From positions 288,442-352,441 of the forward strand of contig NZ_NKHR01000002.1 in the NCBI RefSeq assembly GCF_014467285.1: DNA of 64,000 bases. Reading direction: 5' to 3'. The notes beneath the pieces are model-generated. The model was not told where the DNA came from, did not search any database, and worked only from the letters and a program-made list of their open reading frames with translations. Position 1 is the stretch's first letter, and each line of letters starts with the position of its first letter. This DNA is from Xenorhabdus sp014467285 (GTDB taxonomy: Bacteria; Pseudomonadota; Gammaproteobacteria; Enterobacterales; Enterobacteriaceae). Shown here piece after piece: positions 46,002 to 55,740 of the stretch. A program made the position numbers and the translations under genes.

Positions 46002-47050
46002 TATCGTGTTCTCCTTAATTCGGCATACAGTAAATACATCAAATAGACTCCACCCACCACAGCCGTAATCACCCCCACTGGTAGACGGGCTGAGGTCGGT
46101 AATATCAAAGTCATTAAATCAGAAGCCAGCATTAGCAACGCGCCCACCAATGCAGTACAAAACAGTGCAATACCCTTATGTTGTACCAAACGTCGGGCAA
46201 TTTGCGGGGCAGACAAAGCAATGAATGCAACTGGTCCTACGACCAATACTGACATGGTGGCAAAAGTCACGGCTAATAATATGCTGACAACCCGAATAAG
46301 ACGCACAGGGACACCAAGAGTATTAGCCAGATCATCTCCAAAATGGGTGTAATTTAATTGCCTGCCTAACCAAAACAAAGCAGGAATGAAAATCACCATG
46401 CCGCTAATCAGCGCAACATTTTGCCAATTTTGACTGGCAAGGCTACCTCTCAATAATGATTTCAGTTGTTGAGCCTGTTCAAGCCGGATATTCGAAGAGG
46501 CAAAATCGACAAATGCTGTACACAATGCAGCAATCGCAATTCCCGAAATAATGATCTTGTTAACCGACATATTTCCGATTCCCGCGCCATTACCGAGATA
46601 AACCAATAAGACAGCAAGCATAGCTCCCAATAGTGCACCCAATGGAACAGGCAATACATCGGGCCAAATAACCATTGCCATTATAATCCCCACAGCCGCT
46701 CCGCCATTAACGCCAATGATATCCGGGCTGCCAAGTGCATTGCGGGTTGTGAACTGAAAAAGGGAACCGGAAAGTGCCAATGTCATACCCGCACCAATTG
46801 CCACTAACGCTCTTGGTAAGCGGATATTTATAAGAATAAATTCCTGATAAGGCGTTTCTATCAACAGAAAAGGATTATCAATCCCTTCCCTGCCTATCGC
46901 TAAGGTCAGGTAAAAGAACACCACAATGAGCAGTAAAACAGAAAAAACTACCCTGCTCACTTGCCATGAAGGTGCAAGCAAAACGGCGCTTCCCAGTTTA
47001 AATGTTTTCGTTTTTGATTGCTTAATTGGCGAATGTATCAGTGTCATCAT
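46001..47050 (-). CDS. Ferric siderophore ABC permease (FecCD family, second)
   Basis: A 349-residue inner-membrane permease with about ten helices. The FecCD signature is clear (RLPRALVAIGAGMTLALSGS near residue 82, and GPVAFIALSAPQIARRLV near 280). A basic cytosolic N-terminus precedes the first helix. Its start abuts the stop of the first permease, and it resembles FepG. Confidence 0.92.
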   Translation of the reverse strand: MMTLIHSPIKQSKTKTFKLGSAVLLAPSWQVSRVVFSVLLLIVVFFYLTLAIGREGIDNPFLLIETPYQEFILINIRLPRALVAIGAGMTLALSGSLFQFTTRNALGSPDIIGVNGGAAVGIIMAMVIWPDVLPVPLGALLGAMLAVLLVYLGNGAGIGNMSVNKIIISGIAIAALCTAFVDFASSNIRLEQAQQLKSLLRGSLASQNWQNVALISGMVIFIPALFWLGRQLNYTHFGDDLANTLGVPVRLIRVVSILLAVTFATMSVLVVGPVAFIALSAPQIARRLVQHKGIALFCTALVGALLMLASDLMTLILPTSARLPVGVITAVVGGVYLMYLLYAELRRTR

Positions 47051-48061
47051 TTATTCCGCCATCATTTTTGGAGAGCGACTTTTCGCAACCAGATAAAGTA
47101 GAGGTGCACCGATGCTCGCCGTAATAATGCCAACCATGATTTCTTCTGGCGCTATCAGTAATCGAGCAACAACATCCGATATCAGAAGCAAGCAAGAACC
47201 CGCAAGCAGGCAATAAGGTAATAACCAGCGGAAATCACTACCCACCAATGCTCGCATTAAATGAGGAGCAGCCAGACCAACAAACGCAATAGGACCGGCC
47301 ATTGCTGTCGCAGCGGCAGCCAACATCGTGGCGCTTAACAAAGATAATATTCGGGTTCTGGCAACATTAGCACCCAATGAGCCTGCTATTCCTTCACCAA
47401 AAACCATCACATTTAAGGAAGAACTCAAAGAAAGCGTTAATATCACTGCCACCAGCAAATAAGGGATCAACAAACTGGCTTCACTGAATGACATGGAACT
47501 TAATGAACCAATCGACCAAAAACGATAACTATCCAACACCTGTGGATTTAGCAAGATGACACCTTGTACCACTGCAAACAAACAGATATTAATAGCGGCT
47601 CCAGTCAAAACCAGTCGGGCAGGATTGGTATTACGTGATCCGCCACTAAGCAGGTAAAACAAAAGCGTAGACAGACTTGCGCCAATAAACGCTGTCCAGA
47701 ATCGGGGCATTCCGTCTAAAACTGGGATGAAAGAGAAACATACCACTGTAGCTGCGGCCCCCGCATTTACGCCCAATAAACCGGGATCGCCCAGTGGATT
47801 GCGTAGTAATCCTTGTGTTACTGCTCCTGCTAATGCCAGCGCTGCACCAGCCATTAAACCAATCAGTGTACGCGGTTCACGAGCATTGATAACCAAATCA
47901 TAATAACTTCCACTATCTCCCAACCAATAATGGTGCCAAGCTGCTGAAAGGGGCAATGATTTTGAACCTAAGCTTAAGCTGGCAGCTATACAAAGGCAGG
48001 TCAGCATGCCCATGAATACTAACCCCAAAATAAGGGCGATTCGCCGTTTAGGGTTTATCAT
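47051..48061 (-). CDS. Ferric siderophore ABC permease (FecCD family, first)
   Basis: A 336-residue permease paralogous to the next gene. Signatures are REPRTLIGLMAGAALALAGAV near residue 60 and GPIAFVGLAAPHLMRALVG near 255. It overlaps the binding-protein gene by 14 bases. The two would form a heterodimer like FepD/FepG. Confidence 0.92.
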   Translation of the reverse strand: MINPKRRIALILGLVFMGMLTCLCIAASLSLGSKSLPLSAAWHHYWLGDSGSYYDLVINAREPRTLIGLMAGAALALAGAVTQGLLRNPLGDPGLLGVNAGAAATVVCFSFIPVLDGMPRFWTAFIGASLSTLLFYLLSGGSRNTNPARLVLTGAAINICLFAVVQGVILLNPQVLDSYRFWSIGSLSSMSFSEASLLIPYLLVAVILTLSLSSSLNVMVFGEGIAGSLGANVARTRILSLLSATMLAAAATAMAGPIAFVGLAAPHLMRALVGSDFRWLLPYCLLAGSCLLLISDVVARLLIAPEEIMVGIITASIGAPLLYLVAKSRSPKMMAE

Positions 48062-49064
48062 GTTTTGCTATCTCCTGCTTTAACAACGGCATAAATTTTG
48101 GTAATCCCCAGCGTAAGCTAAGCGGTGAACCATAAGACATGGACATCACAATTGATTGATCGATCAGCGGAATATATCCCCCTCGGTTAACTGCACGAAT
48201 GGAGCGGAATAGGGGTTGAGCTTCTGTTTCCTGACGCTCTTTTTCACTGGTATACCATGTAACCAAAATATCTGCTCCATTAAGCAAGTCAGCGTTCTCC
48301 AGACCGATATTGGCAGCAAAATTGCCAAAAGGCGCAGTTAAAGAGTTGGCCAACGGAAGCAGGGATAAACCAAGGTGCACCAACGTATCAACACGTGGAT
48401 CGTTTTTGACATAAATCGACAAAGTGTTGCCGGTTGTTCCTGCTTTAATATAGGCAAAACGGTAACCAGCAATATTGGGGATACTATTTCCTGATTGAAT
48501 TAACAGGGTATCCAGTTCAGTAACAAGCCTTTTACCCTGTTCTGTTTTATTCAATGCTCGTGCCACCAGCTCAATTTGTTGTCGTGGTGTCGTCTGCCAC
48601 GGTTTTTCTGGATAAGCAATTACCGGGACAAAATGGGATAAGTGATCGTAATTTTCCCGCGTAATACCTGACTGTGTTGCCAGAACCAAATCCGGTTTCA
48701 AGGTAATGATCTTTTCGACGTCTAATTCTGGGTACATTTCAATAACGACAGGCAATTCTGCACTACGACGCTCTATCTCCTCCCTGAACCACGGTAAATA
48801 ACCTTCTGCATCTCCTCCCCAGCGATGAGATTCAATGCCAACAGGAATCATGTCCAAATCCAGTAGAATATCTTCCGTACCTGTTCCCAACGCCACAATC
48901 CGTTGCGGCGGCTGGTTAATCACCGCCGTACCTAGCGCAGTGGTGATTGTTTTAGGATAACCGACAGCATCCGTCGGCAACTTGCTTGAAGTTACTGGTT
49001 TGTCACAACCTACCAGCAATATCAAGAGCATGGCGACCAGCATCTTGCAACGTATCAAAACCAT
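48048..49064 (-). CDS. Siderophore-binding lipoprotein of the ABC importer
   Basis: A 338-residue FecB/FhuD-type receptor. A short signal peptide ends at lipobox LLVG-C (residue 20), so it is a lipoprotein, which is less common in Gram-negative bacteria than soluble receptors. The class III fold motif (PQRIVALGTGTEDILLDLDM) and the helical backbone follow. The ATG at 49064 has AAGG 9 bases upstream; a later ATG at 49043 is possible. Confidence 0.88.
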   Translation of the reverse strand: MVLIRCKMLVAMLLILLVGCDKPVTSSKLPTDAVGYPKTITTALGTAVINQPPQRIVALGTGTEDILLDLDMIPVGIESHRWGGDAEGYLPWFREEIERRSAELPVVIEMYPELDVEKIITLKPDLVLATQSGITRENYDHLSHFVPVIAYPEKPWQTTPRQQIELVARALNKTEQGKRLVTELDTLLIQSGNSIPNIAGYRFAYIKAGTTGNTLSIYVKNDPRVDTLVHLGLSLLPLANSLTAPFGNFAANIGLENADLLNGADILVTWYTSEKERQETEAQPLFRSIRAVNRGGYIPLIDQSIVMSMSYGSPLSLRWGLPKFMPLLKQEIAKHDKP

Positions 49065-49148
49065 TGCCTATTACCTTCTACTGCTTGTTGCCCAAATGGA
49101 TAAAAATACATAGCCGCCGCCCGTGACTTAGTTATGAACGTAATTTAG

Positions 49149-51413
49149 TTAGAACTTGTAACGCAGTGTCGCTTCAACATTACGTGGTGCACCGTAATAA
49201 TATTGGGTATAGCTCCCAAACGAGGTGTAGTATTTCTTGTCGAATAAGTTATTCAGATTCACTGTCAGAGAAAGATCTGGCGTGAATTGATAACGTCCCA
49301 TTAAATTAACCGTGGCAAAACTACCTTGACCATCTTGACGTACTTTTCCATCAGGCCCGGTAAGGTCACGCCATGTTTTTCCCTGCCAATTAATACCACC
49401 ACCCAGCGTTAAATCATTCATCACACCAGATAAAGTGTAAGTCGTGAACAATTTAAATAAACGGTTTGGATCTTCGGTATTGGTACGCTTACCACCTGGC
49501 ATTGTCGCGCGGAATTGGGTATAACCTGCATAAATACGCCAATTATCCGTAATCTGACCACTGACTTCGGCTTCAAAGCCTCGGGTTTTTACTCCATTGG
49601 TTGCATAATAAACTCTGGCATTTTTTGGAATTTCGGGAGCTTTCGGTTTTCCAGAATTATCATCAACTGTGTAATTATTTTGTCGGATTTCGAAAAGTGC
49701 TAATGAATAATCAAGTCCATTATCCAAGGCAACACCTTTCAGACCGAGCTCATAGTTTTCACCGGAGACGGGTTTAAGGAGCTGGTTATTACGGTCAATA
49801 CGGCTTTCTGGATCAAAAATTTTGGTATAACTGCCATAAACTGAAAAATCCGGCGTTACGTTATAAACCAATCCACCATACGGTACGAATTGATCGCTAT
49901 AACTGGCATTTTGCGATGTACCAAAATTATCACCACGAGTTTTCCAACTGGTGACACGCCCACCAAGGATCAAGGTAACCGGATCAGCTAAAGAAAATTG
50001 TGTAACAGCATAACCTGCGGTTTGTTCAATATAACCATGAGATCCCGTTGTTCTCTGTTGGCTCCATGTTGGCTCGGCATAGCCCCATGAGGAGCGAGTA
50101 AAATCGCCTAAGTAATTACAATTATTTCTTTTTCCTGTATTAGCTTGATCGTTTTCATTTGGATTTTTCTCAAGCATACAAGTGGCATAATAGTAATCAT
50201 TCTGGAAATTTTGTTTCTGGTAGTTCAACCCAAAGCTGGCGTGATGCGTGCGCCCTAATAACCTATAATTACCATTTGCCTGTAAATCAAAATTACGCTG
50301 GCGACGAGATCCGTCAATCAACGTCATATTACCCGGATACATCCCTTCATTCGTTGCACGCTCAGGGAAACCGGTCGCCCATAATACTTTTTGATCAAGC
50401 GTGTTATTGTCATAAGTAAAGGTACCTTTCACACTCCAGCCATTATCAAATTTGTGTTGCAAGCTGGTAAAGGTCGAAAATGAACGAACTTTGGAGAAGG
50501 CCCAATCAGGCGCATAACTGTTACTACGTTTGTAATCAGTTTTACTGCCATCTTTAAAATAAATCGGCAAACCACCAAACATTCCACCGCGGGTATGGTT
50601 GATTTGATAATCAGCGCCAATGCTCAGCAAAGTATTTTCTGTTAGATCCGCTTCAAGAATGCCGTAAAAAGGATATTTCTCATGTTTATCACGATCAATA
50701 AACGAATTGGAGCGCTCATAAGCAGTAACAAAACGCCCTCTGACAGTTCCGTTTTCATTTAATGGGCCAGACAGATCCAAGCCTGTCCGCCATTTATCCC
50801 AGGAACCACCACCCAAGGTCGCTTCACCACGAAAATCATTGGTTGGGCGTTTACGGATTACATTAACTGCCGCTGAAGGTGTACCCGGCCCTACCATCAG
50901 TCCTGCCGCACCGCGCACCACTTCAAGCCGATCAATAATGGCGGTATCCAGCAAGTTATCACCATAGTTAAAACGGATGTCGTAAAAAGTAGGTACACCA
51001 TCACGCAACATATTTCTGACCGTCATTCCTCTTGAAGAAAAGGTAAAACGATCACTATCAGCCTGATGAACTGTCATGCCTGTGATGCTATCAATAGCAC
51101 TCTTAACGCTATCCAAATTTTCATCCACCATGCGCTGTTTAGTCATAACACTGACGCTTTGTGGTGTTTCACGTGCAGACAAATTCAGACCTGTCGATGT
51201 AACCATTGATGACGTGTTATACATGCCCGTATCTTCCGTGACACCTTCATGTTCTACCGATGCAGCCGTTACAACAATCCTATCTTCCTTCCTTTGTGCT
51301 TCTTCTGCCATAGCTACACTATTTCCCGCCAAAATGAGCGGGATCATCAGAGAAAGCACGGTTCTTTTGGTTAAATAATTTGGTTGCAAAATTGGATTAA
51401 TCACTCTGTTCAT
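49149..51413 (-). CDS. TonB-dependent ferric siderophore receptor
   Basis: An outer-membrane gated channel of about 754 residues. The start is set at 51413 (MNRVINPILQ) because the longer frame overlaps the upstream gene; the signal peptide then ends at AMA. A TonB-box-like DRIVVTAA, the plug domain (ARETPQSVSVMTKQ, GLMVGPGTPSAAVNVIRK) and a 22-strand barrel ending in F follow. The pattern resembles FhuE/FoxA-type hydroxamate receptors. It lies between the free synthetase and the binding protein in one operon. Confidence 0.9.
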   Translation of the reverse strand: MNRVINPILQPNYLTKRTVLSLMIPLILAGNSVAMAEEAQRKEDRIVVTAASVEHEGVTEDTGMYNTSSMVTSTGLNLSARETPQSVSVMTKQRMVDENLDSVKSAIDSITGMTVHQADSDRFTFSSRGMTVRNMLRDGVPTFYDIRFNYGDNLLDTAIIDRLEVVRGAAGLMVGPGTPSAAVNVIRKRPTNDFRGEATLGGGSWDKWRTGLDLSGPLNENGTVRGRFVTAYERSNSFIDRDKHEKYPFYGILEADLTENTLLSIGADYQINHTRGGMFGGLPIYFKDGSKTDYKRSNSYAPDWAFSKVRSFSTFTSLQHKFDNGWSVKGTFTYDNNTLDQKVLWATGFPERATNEGMYPGNMTLIDGSRRQRNFDLQANGNYRLLGRTHHASFGLNYQKQNFQNDYYYATCMLEKNPNENDQANTGKRNNCNYLGDFTRSSWGYAEPTWSQQRTTGSHGYIEQTAGYAVTQFSLADPVTLILGGRVTSWKTRGDNFGTSQNASYSDQFVPYGGLVYNVTPDFSVYGSYTKIFDPESRIDRNNQLLKPVSGENYELGLKGVALDNGLDYSLALFEIRQNNYTVDDNSGKPKAPEIPKNARVYYATNGVKTRGFEAEVSGQITDNWRIYAGYTQFRATMPGGKRTNTEDPNRLFKLFTTYTLSGVMNDLTLGGGINWQGKTWRDLTGPDGKVRQDGQGSFATVNLMGRYQFTPDLSLTVNLNNLFDKKYYTSFGSYTQYYYGAPRNVEATLRYKF

Positions 51414-51459
51414 CCCGTTACCAAAATAATTTGTTGTTATGTTCACTTTGATGTTTCCA

Positions 51460-53280
51460 TCACTCGTCTGTCTCAACAGCAACAGAATATTTCTCGCGTA
51501 AAGCATGAAGTGGGTTCACTAACGTTCCAGCAAATTTCAGATTTTTCTCGCGATCATCAAGATCTATCATCTGTTGGTTATTCGACATTTGTAGACGATT
51601 TAAACAAGTACGCACAAAATCAGGCTTAAATAGATCAAATTTGCGAAATTTCTCTATCTGATGCGGATGTTGTGATTGATACCTGTGAACACAATGGGCG
51701 ACCAATTCCCAAAAACGTAGTTCCGACAATGCAAGATGTTTTTGCAACAGCGGGATCAAATAGCGGAAAAAGCAGTCAAATATATCGAGGAAGATGTAGT
51801 TTATTTTCATTTCATCCTTGATAACGACATGCAAGAAATTAATCTCTTCAGGTAGCTTAAGCTCACCATTTAAGATGGCAATTTCTTCACCAATATCTTT
51901 CATCAGCATTTTTACTGGTGCATTGTTTTCCAATACCAACATCAGATTTTCGCCATGTGGCATAAAAACCAGATCATAGGTGAAGAAAGAACGCAATAAT
52001 GGAGAAAGATACGCATCCAGATAACGTGATACCCAATCTTCAACTATTAAGCCCGAATCTTGTATCAAAGCAGCGACTACCGAATTACCTTCTCGATCAA
52101 CGTGTAATAATGAAGCCATTGTCATTAAGCGTTGATTCTCTTTCAAAATCGTCATTGGGCTTTCACGCCACAATGCAGATAGCATTTTTTTATGTGGATT
52201 ATCTTTCTTAATAGCTGCTTCAAAGTAGTGGTTGAAATAACCTATCGCTGCCCGCTCTCGCAATATGGTGAATCCCTTTTCCTGAAAGAAATCATCTGCT
52301 TCTACCAAGTTGCTAAGCCATTCATTAACTTGTGGAGTAGTCACCATACTATGCGGATCTAATCCACGCATAAATCCCATGTTGAGAACTGACAACGCAG
52401 TCTTCACATAGTTTTTCTTAGGCTGGCTGATATTAAAAAATGTACGAATAGATTGTTGGGCCAAATAGCGATCATGACCTTTACCGAGATAAACAATTTC
52501 CTGTTTAGCAATATCCGCAGCAAAACTAATGGCGATACGGTGTTTCCATTGCCAAGGATGTAAAGGCATCAGATAATAATCTAACAAATTCAATCCTAAT
52601 GACTGCATTTGTCGCTCAAACTGAGCAGGCAAGTATTTTTCTAATTCCTCTGCAATTAACTGTGAATAAGAAAGCGAGGATAGTGAAGAGAAAACCGTTT
52701 TATTTCGATGTACCGCAACCCAAATTAATGTCACTGGATGGGCACTTTCTGGTGCAAAATCTAAATAGTCATCGGCATCAAAACCAATGCGACCATTATT
52801 AGCAATAAATACCGGATGCCCTTCACTCATTGATGTTTCCACCGTCTGATAATCCGCTTGAGTTAAATCCTGTGCAGTCAGCCGATTGTTTTCATATTTA
52901 AAGGCATGCCCATAGAGCGTACTGGATATTTCATCAAGGTAAATTGGCAGCAATTTATCAGAAATATCCAATAATGGCTGCAACTCAATAATCAATTCAA
53001 TAGCATCTAAAGGTTGCAATTGATCATGACAAAGTTTAGTTATCGATGCAGCATCAATATCCAAATGATCAAGCTGATAGGGCTGTGCTTGAAAATGATA
53101 CTGAAATTTATCTATTTCAACAGAATAAAATTGCTCTTTGCCATGATGTACTGGCTTGATGAGTTTTTCATGGCAAAGTTCACGCAATATTTTCGCTACA
53201 AGATGTTGGTTGGCGTGTAACCAATTTTCCCTAGTTAAATGGGAGGTCTGATGACCCTGATGAGTATTCAACAAACACAT
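51460..53280 (-). CDS. IucA/IucC-family siderophore synthetase (free-standing)
   Basis: A 606-residue NIS synthetase that would activate a carboxylate with ATP and join it to an amine or hydroxylamine. Motifs EGHPVFIANNGRIGF, PLHPWQWKH, KTALSVLNMGFMRGL and FMPHGENLMLVLE match the C-terminal half of the fusion protein almost position by position, so the two are duplicates. It resembles the AlcC/PubC/DesD group that dimerises or cyclises acyl-hydroxydiamines. First gene of the minus-strand operon, with a Fur box about 160 bases upstream. Confidence 0.88.
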   Translation of the reverse strand: MCLLNTHQGHQTSHLTRENWLHANQHLVAKILRELCHEKLIKPVHHGKEQFYSVEIDKFQYHFQAQPYQLDHLDIDAASITKLCHDQLQPLDAIELIIELQPLLDISDKLLPIYLDEISSTLYGHAFKYENNRLTAQDLTQADYQTVETSMSEGHPVFIANNGRIGFDADDYLDFAPESAHPVTLIWVAVHRNKTVFSSLSSLSYSQLIAEELEKYLPAQFERQMQSLGLNLLDYYLMPLHPWQWKHRIAISFAADIAKQEIVYLGKGHDRYLAQQSIRTFFNISQPKKNYVKTALSVLNMGFMRGLDPHSMVTTPQVNEWLSNLVEADDFFQEKGFTILRERAAIGYFNHYFEAAIKKDNPHKKMLSALWRESPMTILKENQRLMTMASLLHVDREGNSVVAALIQDSGLIVEDWVSRYLDAYLSPLLRSFFTYDLVFMPHGENLMLVLENNAPVKMLMKDIGEEIAILNGELKLPEEINFLHVVIKDEMKINYIFLDIFDCFFRYLIPLLQKHLALSELRFWELVAHCVHRYQSQHPHQIEKFRKFDLFKPDFVRTCLNRLQMSNNQQMIDLDDREKNLKFAGTLVNPLHALREKYSVAVETDE

Positions 53281-53441
53281 TTAATAAAGCCCTTCATTCA
53301 TATCCTGCATACTCCTGTTTCCAAAACATGGTCTGACAGAGTGATACATCTTTATATAAATTCCTGGATATCACTATCCAACTAGTGGGTATTAATTCTG
53401 GCTCACGAACTCTATGGTATTTCTTTTTTAATTCATGGAAT

Positions 53442-53460
53442 GATAATTAAAATCATTACC
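53442..53460. promoter_or_regulatory. Fur box upstream of the siderophore operon
   Basis: The 19 bases GATAATTAAAATCATTACC match the classical Fur consensus at 16 positions by my count. The site lies 162 bases upstream of the first synthetase start. It predicts iron repression of the operon. The surrounding 53281-53772 holds no gene. Confidence 0.75.
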
Positions 53461-53701
53461 ATTAACAACCCTAAAAAGTAAGATATTTAGAGAAATTAGC
53501 TACCCTATTTAATAGAGCGGCCTAATAATATGGATAAACCATAAATAACATAAATTTTATGTGGGTTATTAAAAACTAGGGGTAATAAGACGTAGTTAAT
53601 AATTTAGTTAAAAAATAATTAAATATGTTTTTATTTAGTTTTATAGAGCATTCACTATCACAGGAATAAAAACAGATTCAACAAATTAATGGGTAAAATA
53701 A

Positions 53702-53727
53702 AGGCCCCGACTAAATAGTCAGGGCCT
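53702..53727 (-). terminator. Terminator of yfiF
   Basis: AGGCCC and GACT pair with AGTC and GGGCCT around a 4-nt loop with one mismatch; on the minus strand TTTATTTT follows. It lies about 45 bases past the yfiF stop. Confidence 0.75.
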
Positions 53728-53772
53728 CATTAATAAAGAAGAGTAAACTATTCCCTTCTACTTTCAACTAAA

Positions 53773-54810
53773 TTAAACCTTATTCTGACGCCACCATTCC
53801 GCCAGCATAATGCCTGTTGCAACAGAAACATTTAGGCTTTCTACCCGACCAGTACCACCGATAGAAAGACGAATGTCACCATCTTCCCAAGTACTGTCGC
53901 TTAACCCATCACTTTCCTGCCCTAATACCAAAACCATTTTTTCTGGCAATGTTGCTTGTGCCAGTGTTGTGCTTCCTTTATGGCTTGATGTGGTCACAAT
54001 GGAGTAGCCTTCGTCACGGAATTTATTCAGCGTAGCTGTGAAACCATCAGCATCAATGCCTTTGATATGCTCAGCACCACCTTCTGCTGTACGGACAGCC
54101 GCACCTGATTCCAACATCGCTGTATCCTGCAAGATTACGCCCTGCACACCAAAATGTGCGCAACTACGCATGATTGCACCAAGGTTATGTGGATTACCTA
54201 CATTTTCCAATGCCAACACACAATCTTTTGCTGGTGCTTGCTGCAAATAGGTTTCTGCATCTATCCCATTGCGTTTCTTGATCAAAAAGCAAACGCCACC
54301 ATGATGCTCCGTACCTGATGCTTTAGTCAGTTCCTCATCGTCAACCACATGGTAAGCTTTGCGATTTGCTGCCATCCATTTAAGGGCATCGCGAAAACGT
54401 GGGGTGATTGATTGAACAAACCAAGCCCGAACAATTGCATCAGGGCGGTTCTGGAACATTGCCTGACAAGCATTTTCCCCATAGATACGGGTTTCTTCCA
54501 AACGCTGGCGGCGGAGCTGTTCAGGATCGATATAACTTTTACCACTGATACCACTATGTTCTGGTTTAAGTGGTTCTCCCTCTGGACGAGAAACGGTTCT
54601 CCAAGGAGAACGTTCGTCTGAACGCGTAGGGCGTTCATTATCACGACGGCGGTCACTTTGCTCACGCCCTTTACCAAACGGACGTTTATTGTTTTTACGG
54701 TTGTCCCCATTCTTACGACGATCGTTGTCTTTACGATTATCGTTATTGTCCTCGTTACGGACATACATCACTTTGACTTTACCGCTCTTACCACTATAGG
54801 AATCGTTCAT
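53773..54810 (-). CDS. yfiF: YfiF, TrmH-family RNA 2'-O-methyltransferase
   Basis: A 345-residue SPOUT protein, the same length as E. coli YfiF; its RNA target is not settled. Residues 15-95 are a disordered tail rich in N, D, R and K. A substrate-binding domain (about 105-185) and the SPOUT knot (about 195-340, with ALENVGNPHNLGAIMRSCAHFG and VLGQESDGLSD) follow. GGAG precedes the ATG. It diverges from tapT; E. coli has trxC between them, which is absent here. Confidence 0.92.
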   Translation of the reverse strand: MNDSYSGKSGKVKVMYVRNEDNNDNRKDNDRRKNGDNRKNNKRPFGKGREQSDRRRDNERPTRSDERSPWRTVSRPEGEPLKPEHSGISGKSYIDPEQLRRQRLEETRIYGENACQAMFQNRPDAIVRAWFVQSITPRFRDALKWMAANRKAYHVVDDEELTKASGTEHHGGVCFLIKKRNGIDAETYLQQAPAKDCVLALENVGNPHNLGAIMRSCAHFGVQGVILQDTAMLESGAAVRTAEGGAEHIKGIDADGFTATLNKFRDEGYSIVTTSSHKGSTTLAQATLPEKMVLVLGQESDGLSDSTWEDGDIRLSIGGTGRVESLNVSVATGIMLAEWWRQNKV

Positions 54811-54943
54811 TTATTTCTCCAACTGCGCTATGGCGCGAAGATTACCCGATGTGCGCGCCCGAAGCTACCTCTGGCAACGACAATCCATTAAAATATCCGC
54901 TAATTTTTACTGGTTTTATCCACGAACATGTTTGAGTTCTTAA

Positions 54944-55630
54944 ATGAGAAATAACAACGCCGTTTATCAGCTTCGCCAACACCGCCTTGCCCGTTCTACC
55001 CGTCCGTTTCAGGCTAGGGGTTGCCGAGTACAACGTTGCTTGCATTGTTTATTGCCCCAAAAAAACTGCCTGTGTGAAATGGTCTCACCCGCAAACGCGG
55101 AGAGCCGCTTCTGTCTCATCATGTTTGATACTGAGCCTATGAAACCCAGCAATACTGGAAAGTTAATTGCAGATATACTGCCCGATACACACGCTTTTCT
55201 CTGGTCCAGAACCGAACCCGATCAACAAATGCTTGAGGTGTTGGACGATCCAACCCGGCAGCCCTATTTGATATTCCCAGACAGCTATGCCACGCCTCCT
55301 CGTACTGTGTATCAGCAGCTTCCTGATAACCAGAAACCACCGCTGTTCATTATATTGGATGGTACTTGGCCTGAGGCAAGGAAAATGTTTCGCAAGAGCT
55401 CATATTTGGATGATATTCCCCTGCTGTCTATTAACAATATTGCCAAAATGGACTATTTACTGCGAGTTCCGTCCAGACAAGAACAGCATTGTACTGCCGA
55501 AGTTGCAGCCGCTGCACTAGAATTGGCCGGGGATATTGAAGCCTCACACTCGTTACTCGGCCATTTCAATCATTTTCGTGAACAATATCTGGCTGGGAAA
55601 TCTAATCGTCCGGGGAGTCAATCACAGTAA
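54944..55630 (+). CDS. tapT: TapT, tRNA-uridine aminocarboxypropyltransferase
   Basis: A DTW-domain enzyme that makes acp3U47 in tRNAs from SAM. It has 228 residues. An N-terminal zinc motif (CLHCLLPQKNCLC) precedes the fold, and the name motif occurs as DGTWPEARKMFRKS near residue 138. The FDTEPMKPSNTGKLIADILPDT stretch is as in E. coli YfiP. It is followed 110 bases later by patZ. Confidence 0.92.
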   Translation: MRNNNAVYQLRQHRLARSTRPFQARGCRVQRCLHCLLPQKNCLCEMVSPANAESRFCLIMFDTEPMKPSNTGKLIADILPDTHAFLWSRTEPDQQMLEVLDDPTRQPYLIFPDSYATPPRTVYQQLPDNQKPPLFIILDGTWPEARKMFRKSSYLDDIPLLSINNIAKMDYLLRVPSRQEQHCTAEVAAAALELAGDIEASHSLLGHFNHFREQYLAGKSNRPGSQSQ

Positions 55631-55740
55631 TTCTTGACAATCCCCGCTAAAGTAACTGATGGTGGCTAAAGTTATTCATGGTAACTGTTTAATCTATAGT
55701 GATTGTTTATTGATGTAATAACTCATGAGGAATCCCAGAA

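Noticed and set aside
40042..53280. Aerobactin cluster
   Set aside because: The acyltransferase is fused to a synthetase, both synthetases are close to each other, and no IucA/IucC-diverged pair or iutA-type order is seen.
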